Positions 1 to 10,300 of a stretch of 64,000 nt of DNA are shown here, piece by piece. The DNA is taken from positions 21,080,001-21,144,000 of the forward strand of contig OZ316894.1 in the NCBI GenBank assembly GCA_973895155.1, in the 5' to 3' direction. Position 1 is the stretch's first letter; the number at the start of each line of letters is the position of its first letter. Source of the DNA: Marsupella aquatica (taxonomy: Eukaryota; Marchantiophyta). The notes beneath the pieces were generated by a model, which did not search any database, was not told where the DNA came from, and saw only the letters and a program-made list of their open reading frames with translations. The position numbers and the translations under genes are program-made.

Positions 1-189
1 ATTATAGTCAGAACTAGCGGGTAATTTGTACAGCAAATCCTGGCTACCATGTCTATCCTTGGGACCATAAAATGACCCTAAAACCTAATGAGTTTCCTGG
101 TACCAGAAACTGTTTTGCTGTTAACAGGATTCCTGGTTTGCTGTTTCCTGTCTCGGTGGCCATGCCCCCCCCAAGGCGCTAATAATGTT

Positions 190-423
190 TCTTCATTTTT
201 ATTACCTTTTTGTCTATTTTTAAAGCAACATGCTCAAAATACTCTCATTTTGGAGGGTATAGGTGGGTATGACATTACTAGCTCTTGGTCGCTAGTAATA
301 TTTTATCATTTTTGTTACCCTTTGCTTATTATTATTTTGGTAAACATGCACTCATATAGTGTCATTTTGGAGTGTCTTGGTGACTTCAATATTAATAGCT
401 TTAGACCCTAGTAATATTTTAAT
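190..423. repeat. Two-copy diverged tandem duplication, about 117 bp
   Basis: Two neighbouring copies share cattttggag at 246 and 363, followed in both by a serine/leucine-like AT-rich tract and ctagtaatatttt at the end of each unit. Divergence is considerable, so the duplication is old. There is no coding evidence. Confidence 0.55.
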
Positions 424-630
424 TTTTACTACTAATTTGAGCTCAATTTTTGTACAAAAGTTTTAAAAAAATCATTCAAGTAAGATATTACCAGCGCCAG
501 GCACCAGTAATATCGTATCTATTTAAAATTGTTTTTGCTTATTTTATTTTATGGGTTTATGTTTATTATTTCTTGTAATTAACTCTTTTGCCAAATTTCT
601 TTAAAAAATGATGGATGTCTTTACACATGA

Positions 631-780
631 AGGTGTCATTTGATAATAGCACCTGATGCTTTTATCAATCAATACATGTTTTTTTTGCATCTAGAGCTAT
701 TATGATTTTTCCTAGATTTAATCCAAGAGTTTAATCTTCATGACCTATAAACACATTAAATTAGGCCAATTTGTATAGTA
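631..780 (+). repeat. Dispersed repeat, left copy of a pair (other copy 3024-3307)
   Basis: The block begins aggtgtcatttgataatagc and ends ccaatttgtatagt, and it recurs in the same orientation at about 3024-3307. In the right-hand copy the two halves are separated by roughly 140 bp of extra AT-rich sequence, after the segment tttatcaatcaat. Either the right copy carries an insertion or the left copy a deletion. No protein coding is apparent, so a non-autonomous element or an old segmental duplication is likely. Confidence 0.6.
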
Positions 781-2064
781 GAGTATGACATTACTATCAT
801 ATTTTTCTTGTTCTATGCTAAATATTTTGGGGTCACAAGAGAGCATCAAACTTTAATCCTATTGTAGTTCAAAACTTTTCTCATTTTTTTAAGCACCTCA
901 CCCTCTTATGAGAATAATTTAAAAGTTATTCTAAGAACTTTTGTGAAGATAACAACAACCCACATTTATAGAATCAACAACTTCAAAAATAAATGATGTT
1001 TGTGGTTTGAAAAAATAACTTTAATAGTAGTCAAATTAATATTTTTCCAAATCTCTTGCGAAACAAAGATTAAGATTAGACTTGGTTTTCTAATTTCATC
1101 CCATTTGTGTATCTATCCGTCACATGGGTTCAAAATTTTTTGTTACCTATGTGAAGTTATATCCGTACATTGATATTTATGTTTGAAAAGTTACAAAAAA
1201 ATCAATGAGATTTTCCTAATAAAGGTTTGATATAATTAGAAATTAGATATAAACAATCCTTTCACATGAAGATTTTTTTGGCCAAGATCATGCCCTTACA
1301 TAAGCACTATTTTGATCATCTTGATGATGATGTACACTTTAAGTCTTCTTCTTAGAATTCAAAGAGGATCGGATTTGGCCAAATGCAAGATATACGCACT
1401 TGGTTTGTAGGACAAATATATTGCATTATTGTAAGCTTTCAACAAATATAGAAATTTATTGTATGTTAATTGTAAATCTTATCACTATGTAAAGACTGTG
1501 ATGGTTTTTGGTTTGCATCAAGAGAGGGTGCACCAAAATGCTAAATATCCACTGAAAAAATATTAAATTACAATAAACCATGCACATTTTGTTTGCCTAA
1601 CATGTGATATAATTTGCTACTTATAATCCTTGCAACTAATAATTGTAAAGACATATTATTGTATTTTGGCTAGTGCCCGATGCTAGCAATCTTATGCTGA
1701 TGACCCATTATGATAAATTAAAGTAAGGTTTTTTGAAGACAAAAAAAGGTGGCCTAGAATATAGAATATTTTCAAAAGTTATGTATCGGCGCATTGTGTT
1801 GCATTTGAACTTGCATTTTGCTGTGACCAGGCTCGGTGAAACATCGGCAAAATGGGAGAAAATTGGGCAGACATGCTGCGTAAAATCAAGAATTTAAAAG
1901 AAAACAAAGATAAGTACGGGAACAAGTCAAGGAGGATGCCTCCGTGTGGGCTCCTCCTTACATCAGTGTGGTATCAGGAGAGCTAATTCAGTTATTGAAG
2001 GGGGCCAGCCCCTTTCTAATTAACCTTTTTTAGTGTCGTAAGTAGTAATACCTGTTATATTTTC

Positions 2065-2262
2065 GTGAATCTATTGGCTGTCAAACTTGGCAAAACCAGA
2101 GCTCAAATCAGAGCTCTATGCAATAGAGTTTTTGCTTCAAGAAACTCTAGTGCACATTGTGCAAATAAATATATTTTGTTTAGTAGGACTAGAAGATGCA
2201 AATGGCTCCTTAGAAAATATAAAAATTTGAGCCAAGAATTGTCCAATCAATACGTTCTATGA
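2065..2262 (+). pseudogene. Short conserved coding-like fragment, copy 1
   Basis: The frame has a GTG, not ATG, start. It encodes a segment with KLGKTRAQIRALCNRV, then NSSAHCANKY, LFSRT and YKNL. A second direct copy at 3642-3870 keeps nearly the same peptide and stays open to its own stop. I do not recognise the family. It may be a fragment of a transposon or host exon carried by repeats. Sequence kept open in two copies is suggestive, but a standalone gene is unlikely. Confidence 0.3.
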
Positions 2263-3023
2263 CCTGCCTACTTTAACTTATTCAAAATTAAATAAAGTTA
2301 GAGTTATCCTATCTAGAAAGTACTATTTATGATGTTATTGTAAGGTGTGTTTGAATTAAACAAGGTGTTTACTTGCCTTTGGTGAGAGATAAAGCAAGTG
2401 AAATGGGGAGGGATTCCCTAGTCATTTAACATTTGAATTTAATAATGTGTTGTATTGTCTTGGATGAGAGAAAGCTATTGATGTGGCATAAAAGGGGACA
2501 AATGATAACAATACCCAATTGGAATCAGGTATGGTGACAGTTCATGTACTTATAATGTATAATACAATATTTTGTGATTCAAATGGAGTAAGTTAACTTT
2601 GGATCCCTCCATCTATTTGGAGTGGCTCTCTATTTAAGTGACACACTAGTTGATTTATAAACCATAATCATTGTAAACTTTCAACCAATGGATATATAAA
2701 TTACACTGCATGGTTGTATAGAGTACAAGTGTAGTTGCCTAGTTGAGCTTGAAAATATAAAACTTTCACATGCAAACAATGGGCCGTGCTAATAAAGAAA
2801 AAACCTACCTACTGAAAACAAAGAAATTAAAGGGGTTGAACTAAATTAGTAAAGTGAAAATAATTCATATGAGAAGCATATAATAAACTAAATTAATATG
2901 AAAACACATTGCAAATAATTTGAAAAGACAAAATAGCCAAACTATGTTTGATCATATAGCAGACTCAAAAACAATTTGCGCCAAGAATTGCCCCATCAGT
3001 ATAATCTACTGGTACTAGGCACT

Positions 3024-3307
3024 AAGGTGTCATTTGATAATAGCACATACTACTTTTATCAATCAATGCATCAAATAAATATGATTTATAATAGCACCTA
3101 GTGCTATTATACATTCTACAATAAATTTTAGGACTATTGAGATAACCAATAGGCACTAAATTAGGGATTATATCATATTAATATATTAATTTTGTCTCAA
3201 TTTTTTTTTGCATCTAGAGCTATTATGAGATTTGTTCCTAGATTTAATCCAAGAGTTTAATCTTCATGACCTTTAAACACATTAGATTAGGCCAATTTGT
3301 ATAGTCC
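3024..3307 (+). repeat. Dispersed repeat, right copy with internal extra segment
   Basis: This is the same repeat as 631-780, split by about 140 bp of extra sequence. The right half (about 3205-3307) holds the conserved stretch gatttaatccaagagtttaa and ends ccaatttgtatagt. It lies inside the span of the larger inverted-repeat structure at 1926-3612. Confidence 0.6.
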
Positions 3308-3641
3308 AAATTCTTCATTCTTCTCAGCATCTCTTCCCAATTTTCTCCCTTTTTGCGACCCCAATCTTTGCAGGGAATACGACTCTTAGATGTCAATAAG
3401 CTAGAACTCTATTGCAAAGCACTAATTCGAGCTTTGATTTTCCCAAGTTTGAAAGCCAGTATATTCACTAAAATATAACTGGTAATACTACTAACCACAC
3501 AAGGAAAAGGTTGATTAGGAAGGGGATGGCCGCCTCTTCAAGAACTGAAGTTGCTCCCCTGCTACCACACTGATGTAAGGAGGAGCCCACACAGAGGCAT
3601 CCTCCTTGGATGGTTCAGTGTGAACCCTAAACTCCTATTTG

Positions 3642-3870
3642 CAAACTTGGGAAAACCAAAGCTCAAATCAGAGCACTTTGCAATAGAGTTCTAGCTTTGA
3701 GTAACTCTAGTGCACACTGTTCAAATAAGTATGTCTTGTTCAGTAGAACCAAAAAATGCACCAAAAAATGCAGGCGGCTTTTACAACAATACAAAAATTT
3801 GCGGGAACCATTGGCGGATCAATATAACCTACTGGTCATAGGCCAAAATGTCGAAAATGAATTGATTTAG
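3642..3870 (+). pseudogene. Short conserved coding-like fragment, copy 2
   Basis: This is a direct repeat of the coding-like fragment at 2086-2262. It reads KLGKTKAQIRALCNRV, NSSAHCSNKY, LFSRT and YKNL, and continues to VENELI and a stop at about 3868-3870. Relative to copy 1 it has an in-frame 12-bp duplication (caccaaaaaatg repeated around 3755-3770). An inverted partial copy lies at about 3380-3460, so at least three copies occur within 2 kb. No start codon or neighbouring exons are evident and the function is unknown. Confidence 0.3.
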
Positions 3871-4102
3871 AGCCGCTCCATGTACTCGTCAACAACATCT
3901 GCCAAACCAGGCATTCTATTTACATCTCTCGAAGAAAAAGACGGTCGAAGCTGGCCATCCATATTTCAACTCCTTGGCTCCTCTGTCATTAACCTGGCAG
4001 TAGTTTACCGAACAAAAAACTCGAGGTTGACATTTCAAGAGAAGGAAACACGAGAGAACACAAAGAGAAAGCAGAATCAATTTTTGACGAGGAGCTGTGG
4101 TG

Positions 4103-5115
4103 ATGGGGACGAGTAGGACAACCAATGAGGCCGTTGAAACTCCAGGTATTTTCTTCATTTTCTACTCGCTTTAGGTGGATTCGATCTGAGTCTTCTTCTC
4201 TGTTCCAAAAACGCTTCTCTACAAGCGAGACGTCGAAATTCATGCGAACAAGGCAGATCTGTAACCTTTACAAGACTGACTTCAGATCAATTGCTTGAAT
4301 TTCTTGTAGACTTTTACGCTGCACTCATGGGTGGTTCTCCTTGTTACTGGCAGGATCTTGCACCTGCTAGGGCTTGCGCAGACTTCGTTCTTTGTAATTG
4401 TGTCCTGCATTGGGTGATAATGGACTTCGTGGGTTGAGCACAAAAGGTCCCTTTTTGAGATCGTAGAATTCAGTTTGAATATTTGCTCTCTTGAGGTGCA
4501 AGTCCACTATTGAAAAGCGTCGGGGTGACATATTCAGCCTGCCTCAAAGAGTGTGCGGTTGAATTGGCTTTAAAGTGCAATCAGTATTTGTATAGCTACA
4601 TTGGTAAACTGCCGGCCAAGTTGGTGTTTGATGTTGCTGAAAGAATTCTGCAGCACATTTTTTGTGATTGCCAGAAAGGTCTTGTACTTCTAGCTTCAAT
4701 TGTTGGCGAACTGCCTGAGTAGGTTGGGCAGACTACTTTGTTGACATGGACGAGAGACTGACAGGACGTCGAAAACTAGTCTGCATTTTGTGCTTGTTGA
4801 ATTGTATCCTTTCGGCTAGAGTAAGAAATAGAAATTAATTGCTACGTCTTTACCGTAATTAAACTGAAACACATTTTGCAAAAGAATTACCTCCCGGAAT
4901 GGGTATTGGCCTAGTGTTGCGGCTGACATCATATCACCATAGAGAAGCATATATTTAGATGTGTTCTCAGAATACCTCGGTACCTGGGTAAGAGAAGGAG
5001 TTGTCCAAAATTTGTATTATGTTCCTACAATTGAATAGCATCTTCTTGCTTTTGTAGGATTACCACAATCATCGGATTGTATACTAATCTTTTGAAACTG
5101 GGGCGTGTCTTGTAA
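4103..5115 (+). CDS. Small spliced gene of unknown function
   Basis: I built this model from splice signals. Exon 1 is 4103-4145, starting ATG with MGTSRTTNEAVETP and ending CCAG before gtattt. Exon 2 starts at 4496 after an ag and runs in frame through residues such as YSACLKECAVELALKCNQ and LPAKLVFDVAERIL. It either stops at 4722 (89 residues in all) or is spliced at 4718 (gtaggt) to a third exon, 5058-5115, after a strong tttgtag acceptor; that gives 107 residues. Phases agree in both versions. The segment with a cysteine, then SLP-like LPAKLVFD and a hydrophobic helix resembles the start of some plant leucine-rich-repeat/RNI proteins. That is weak resemblance only. No LRR follows, so it may be a truncated copy or a short novel gene. 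Confidence 0.4.
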
Positions 5116-5949
5116 TGACTTTGCAACACTCGTTTATATTAGGTTTTCCTTGTTTGGAAGGAAAGGCATGTATGTTGATAAGACCTGATGGAATTGACCC
5201 CCAGTATTCCACATTCGGGCTGATTTTACTTTTCTTGGGAGTTGTCTGTCTCATGGTAGAAACCTTAGAGACTGACAGCAGACATCACATCGAGTTACCG
5301 AGGTTGATTTCGATGTGTAGAACACACAATGTTGCAGCTCCTGCCTGGGAATGCTAAATGTCGATGTCATCCATTAGCCCTGAGATTGGGCTTAGGTTTG
5401 AGATCGTTGATAGTTCACAATAATCATCCAATGACATCGAAGCTCATTCTATTTTAATTGTTTGACAATTTATCTTGAGGTAAATATGTTGACTGCGTAA
5501 GCTACCAAGACAGTGGCCTCTGCTGATCCTCCGGGCCCACTTAACAAAGCACTCTTGAAGAGCTTTCGGTCAAGGAGTGTTCAGAAAACATCGTCCACTG
5601 TTGTAGAATTGACCAAGCATTTCGTCACTGGGGTCATTCCCTAATGTTTACCTTTAGCTATTGAGATTGAACGCGATCCCCCGGATTGAAGTCCCATCCC
5701 GGCCGCGCCTTTTGATTTGATGGTTTGGAATAGTAACCACATCCTGTAGCTCCCTGCGAGATGAAATGAAGGGTGCAACAGCAAAGAAAATTTGTACTCT
5801 GATAGGTGGGTCCCTTATCTGAATCATGAGGCTGGGACGTCAAGCTGACAATCTCATTCACAAAAGCCAAACAAAAGCCACTGCACCAAAAGATGAGTTC
5901 CTACAGGATCAAATTAAGTTGTCAATCCAGGTTTTGCACAAGACTGTTT
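5116..5949. other. Intergenic, no gene seen
   Basis: Nothing recognisable lies between the small spliced gene and the TPC1 remnant. Short frames on both strands lack known motifs. Part of it may be 3' untranslated sequence of the upstream gene. Confidence 0.5.
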
Positions 5950-6990
5950 TTTTCTCTTTCTAGCCTCTCAAACTAGCTTATGCACTTTTGGGGTCCCCAG
6001 ATTGCGATCGATGGGGCTGATTCCTCTTCAACATATCTATCTCCGCAAAAAAGGCCTCCGACATATCTATCTATTAAGACAGCGATGACACAGAAGCTCA
6101 TGAAGTACAAAACGGCCCACCAGTGAATTGAACTGACGGCATTGGTCCCCAACCAATTTTGCCAATTGCCTATAACTAGTAAGTTGACCAACGTGACCAT
6201 TCCTGTTGCGTAATCGTTGAAGTTGTGCACCAGGTAGCACTCTCTTCCATGGGTGTTCCTATCACATTAGGATTACCCTCATACACCAGCCCGCCAATTG
6301 TGTGGACCCCAGTCAGTGGTGCAGTCGATACACAACAGGAGAAAGATGATGCCCAAATATGGTAGAAGATCGGGAATCAAGTTCAGGATTGTCGTCAACT
6401 TCACTCCGAATATTTCCATCAGACACCTATACAAGTTGCAGAAGACTTGCTATCAGAAGATATCGAATCCACTCTGAGTTTAAGATAAGGGAGACCACTC
6501 TGAATGCCAGTGTCTTTCCAATAACTATGATCCAAGTGATGCAGTAATCGAATCTGTTTGTCCCTGACCGACAGTAGTTGGTGAACGACACAAATACTTT
6601 CAGGACCAACTCCACCAGATGAATCGATCCAAAGCTTAGCTCAACTCCTTGGCAGACATTTTAATCCACATCATCCTCTAAATCCAATGTTGTCTCGATA
6701 ATAGCAAAAATCAAGTTCAGGGCCAGCATTCCTAGTATAACATCCTCAAAAGTCTAAGCATTCGGTAAAATACTAAGAATTGTAGAACGCTGGGAACTCT
6801 TCAAGTCATTAAGGCTGGTCATTCTAATCAAAATTTGAGTGACATTGCAGCGCAAAGACCTGTCATCCCTGTCATCCAAGGAAATAAAGACTGCTTCCAG
6901 GTCCTCATCCTTAATTTGTGGTCCTGTACGTGTTCAGCTGCTTGAAAAGCCTTGAACACTGATGAAGATCCAAGTAAAAGACAAAAAATT
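5950..6990 (-). pseudogene. TPC1-like: Two-pore calcium channel (TPC1) remnant, second half
   Basis: Pieces of the second half of plant TPC1, the vacuolar two-pore cation channel, are readable in order on the minus strand but in changing frames. About 6950-6830 holds the EF-hand linker (FKQLNTYRT, then KDEDLEAVF). 6755-6665 holds the first helix of domain II (LALNLIFAIIETTLDLED). 6615-6430 holds S2-S4 (NRFDYCITWIIVIG, EWIRYLLIA). About 6405-6325 holds LIPDLLPYLGIIF. 6230-6150 holds the pore segment (FNDY, NLLVIGNWQNW). 6130-6085 is S6 (YFMSFCVIAVL), and 6055-6015 is EAFFAEIDMLKRN. In-frame stops (for example at 6661-6663 and 6427-6429), frame changes near 6240 and 6080, and loss of part of S6 show it is dead. 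Domain I is missing; the PPR gene occupies the upstream side. Confidence 0.85.
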
Positions 6991-7305
6991 GTTGTCATTT
7001 ACCTTGTGTGATAGGCTCCTCCACACCAGACTTCCTGCTTCCCGATTGTTTGTCATATGAAGGATTGAGAATGGCTTTACTGCTCGTGGACGAAGCATTC
7101 TTTCAGCCTAGTAAGGGCTAGTTCCACCTCAAAGTTTCTGTCAAAGAACTGCCATCTCTGAGGGCTCCAAAATAACCTCCCAAGATTTTTGCTTTTAATG
7201 TATGCCCTTCATCATGGAAGCAACGATGATCTCATTATGTCTGGGCTGCAAGTGAGTTCTGTTAACACTCGCTTTCGAGCCAGCCCAACACAGGTTTTAA
7301 TTTGG

Positions 7306-10300
7306 TCACCAGTAATCACCACAAGAACACACACCATCTTTGAAATGGTGAAAGCGATTTGCATCCCTCGCTATAATTTCGCGTCCTGTCACCTTAGACA
7401 TAAACTTGGTTGCTGTATGGCAATCTGGACACACCCGAAGGTTCTTCCATACACGAATTGGTCTTCCCCGAGGTATGTGCATAAGTCCGTAAGCAATAGC
7501 CAGCTTCTCACTATGAGAGCAAAGCGCTAGTTCTTTATCCTCCTCATTGATATCATGCAACACAAGCCGTGTATCCGGAATGTAGCCTTCAGCCTTCAGT
7601 TTTTCCGTCAATCTATTGAGCTCAGTGTATATCGCCTTCGCTTCTGGATGAGATGTATCCCCTACAACAAATTCATGGACCTTGTTATTAACTCCAATCC
7701 AGCTACGCCCTGGCTCCTTCCGAACACCGCTCTCGTGCATCATAGTGCGAACCAAAGACACCTTCTCCCACTTGCCAGCTGCAGCATACATGTTCGACAG
7801 AAGCACATAGGTAGATGCCTTACTGGGTTCCAACTTGAAAAGTTTGTCGGCGGCAAGTTCGCCCAACTGCACGTTAAGGTAAGTTCTACAAGCCCCAAGC
7901 AAGGCTGTCCAAGTTACTCGATCTGGTTCAACTGACATGTCGCTAATGAAGAGATGAGCTTCTTCCAAGTGCCCGGCCCGCCCAAGAAGATCCACCATGC
8001 AGTTATAGTGCTGAATGTCAGGCTCGATGCCATAATCTTGCCTCATAGCTGAAAAGAGTCTACAGCCATCATCAATAAGGCCTCCGTGACAACAGGCTGA
8101 CAACACTGCCACGAATGAAGCCCTGTCGGGCTTCACACCGTCTGCGGTCATTTTCCTAAAGAGTTCCAGGGCTTCATTCCCGCATCCATGTTGTGCAAGT
8201 CCACCGATCATTACAGTCCAGGTGACTACGTTGCGTTGCTCCATTCTGTCAAAAACCAGTCGGGCGTCATTGATGCTGCCACTCTCTGCATACATGTGAA
8301 CCAGTGCACTGCCCACACGCAAATCCAACTCCAGTCCAGCTTTGCTAGCATGGCCATGAACCTCCTTCACCCACTCCAAAGCCCCCTCACTTGCAGATGC
8401 ATTCAGGATACTTAGATAAGTGATTGAATTTGGTTCGAAGCCTTCGCGTCTCATTTGGAGAAACAGTCGATATGCTTCATGCCCACATCCATGTTTTGCA
8501 AGTCCACCGATCATTACATTCCATGTGACTACATCGCGTTTCTCCATTCTATCAAAGGCCAATCGGGCGTCATCGATGCTGCCACACTCTGCATACATGT
8601 GAACCAGCGCACTACCCACACGCAAATCTAACTCCAGTCCAACTTTGCTAGCATGGCCATGAACCTCCTTCACCCACTCCAAAGTCCCCTCACTTGCAGA
8701 TGTATTGAGAAGACTAGCATAAGTGAATGCATTTGGTTCGAAGCCTTCGCGTCTCATTTGGAGAAACTCTCGATATGCTTCATGCCCACATCCCTGTTGT
8801 GCAAGTCCACCGATCATCACAGTCCATGTGACTACATCGCGTTTCTCCATTCTGTCAAAAACAAGTCGGGCGTCATATATCTTGCCACTCTTTGCATACA
8901 TGTGAACCAGGGCACTGCCCACATGCAAATCTGAGTCCAGTCCCGCTTTGCTAGCATGGCCATGAACTTCTTTCACCCACTCCAAAGCCCCCTCACTTGT
9001 AGATGCATTCAGAATACTCAGATAAGTGATTGCATTTGGTTCGAAGCCTTTCCGTCTCATTTGGAGAAACAGTCGATATGCTTCATGCCCACATCCATGT
9101 TTTGCAAGTCCACCGATCATTACATTCCAAGTGACTAAATTGCGTTGCTCCATTCTGTCAAAAACCAGTCGTGCGTCATCTATGCTGCCGCTCTCTGCAT
9201 ACATGTGAACCAGTGCACTGCCCACACGCAAATCCAACTCCAGTCCAGCTCTGCTAGCATGGCCATGAACCTCCCTCACCCAGTCCAAAGCCCCCGCACT
9301 TGCAGATGCATTCAGAATATTAGCATAAGTGACTGCATTTGGTTCGAAGCCTTCGCGTCTCATTTGGAGAAACTCTCGATATGCTTCATGCCCACATCCT
9401 TCTTGTGCAAGTCCACCGATCATTGCATTCCATGTGACTACATCGCGTTTCTCCATTCCGTCAAAAACCAGTCGGGCGTCATCTATACTACCACTCTTTG
9501 CATACATGTGAACCAGTGCATTGCCCACACGCACATCTGAGTCCAGTCCCGCTTTGCTAGCATAGCCATGAACCTCCTTCACCCACTCCAAAGCCCCCTC
9601 ACTTGCAGATGCATTCAAAATACTCAGATAAGTGATTGCGTTTGGTTCGAAGCCTTCATGTCGCATTTGGAGAAACAGCCGATATGCTTCCACACCATGA
9701 CCACGTTCTGCATATGCTCTAAGCATTGCAGTCCATGTTATGACATTTCGATTGGTCAACTTTTCAAAAACTTGCCTTGCCTCGGTGATGCACCCACATT
9801 TTGCATACATCTGTAGAAGGGCAGTCCCTACGCGCACATCCGATTCAAAACCGGCACGTCGAACATACACATGAACTTCTTTTCCCCATTTTAGAGCTAG
9901 TGGGTTAGCACATGCCTTCAGGATGCCCAGATATGTTATCTCATTAGGCTGCACACCTTCTTGGCGCATTTCATGCAAAAGTTCTAGTGCAGATTCAACA
10001 TGATCGCTCGTAGCATATCCTGCAATCATGTTGGTCCAAGTAATAACACTCTTCTTCTCAAGTTGATCAAAAACTCTGCGTGCATCCAGTAGTGCTCCGC
10101 ATTTGATATACACATTCAAGAGAGTGATTGCCACATGTGGATTCTTATCAGTTCCACTCTCGGTAATGCAATCATGTACCTGCTTGGCCGCTGAAAGGTC
10201 TTTCTGTTGCAAGCACATTTGCAGAACTGTAACATATGTGTATGGGTCTATAATAATGCCTCGTTGTAGACGATTCTTCATTACAGCAATTCTGTCACTC

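Larger units (their letters stand above)
1..1925. other. AT-rich intergenic sequence, no gene seen
   Basis: I see no credible coding region here; open frames are short, start at non-ATG codons and resemble nothing I know. The stretch is strongly AT-rich. A diverged tandem duplication of about 117 bp lies at about 190-423, aligned on the shared segment cattttggag at 246 and 363. A second segment, 631-780, recurs further right (see its own entry). The rest shows no feature I can support. Confidence 0.6.
1926..3612. mobile_element. Possible fold-back element with about 230-bp inverted repeats
   Basis: The arm at about 1926-2160 reappears as its reverse complement at about 3380-3612. The outer ends carry the clearest match, around gtgggctcctccttacatca on the left and its complement at 3570-3600. 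Inward both arms carry related sequence around a segment reading KLGKTRAQIRALCNRV in the left arm. No transposase frame was seen between the arms, so an autonomous element is not supported. A nested pair of old insertions could give the same picture. Confidence 0.45.

Noticed and set aside
8188-9816. Series of plus-strand frames spaced 303 bases
   Set aside because: They are antisense shadows of the five PPR repeat units; spacing follows the repeats exactly and no plus-strand gene signal exists.
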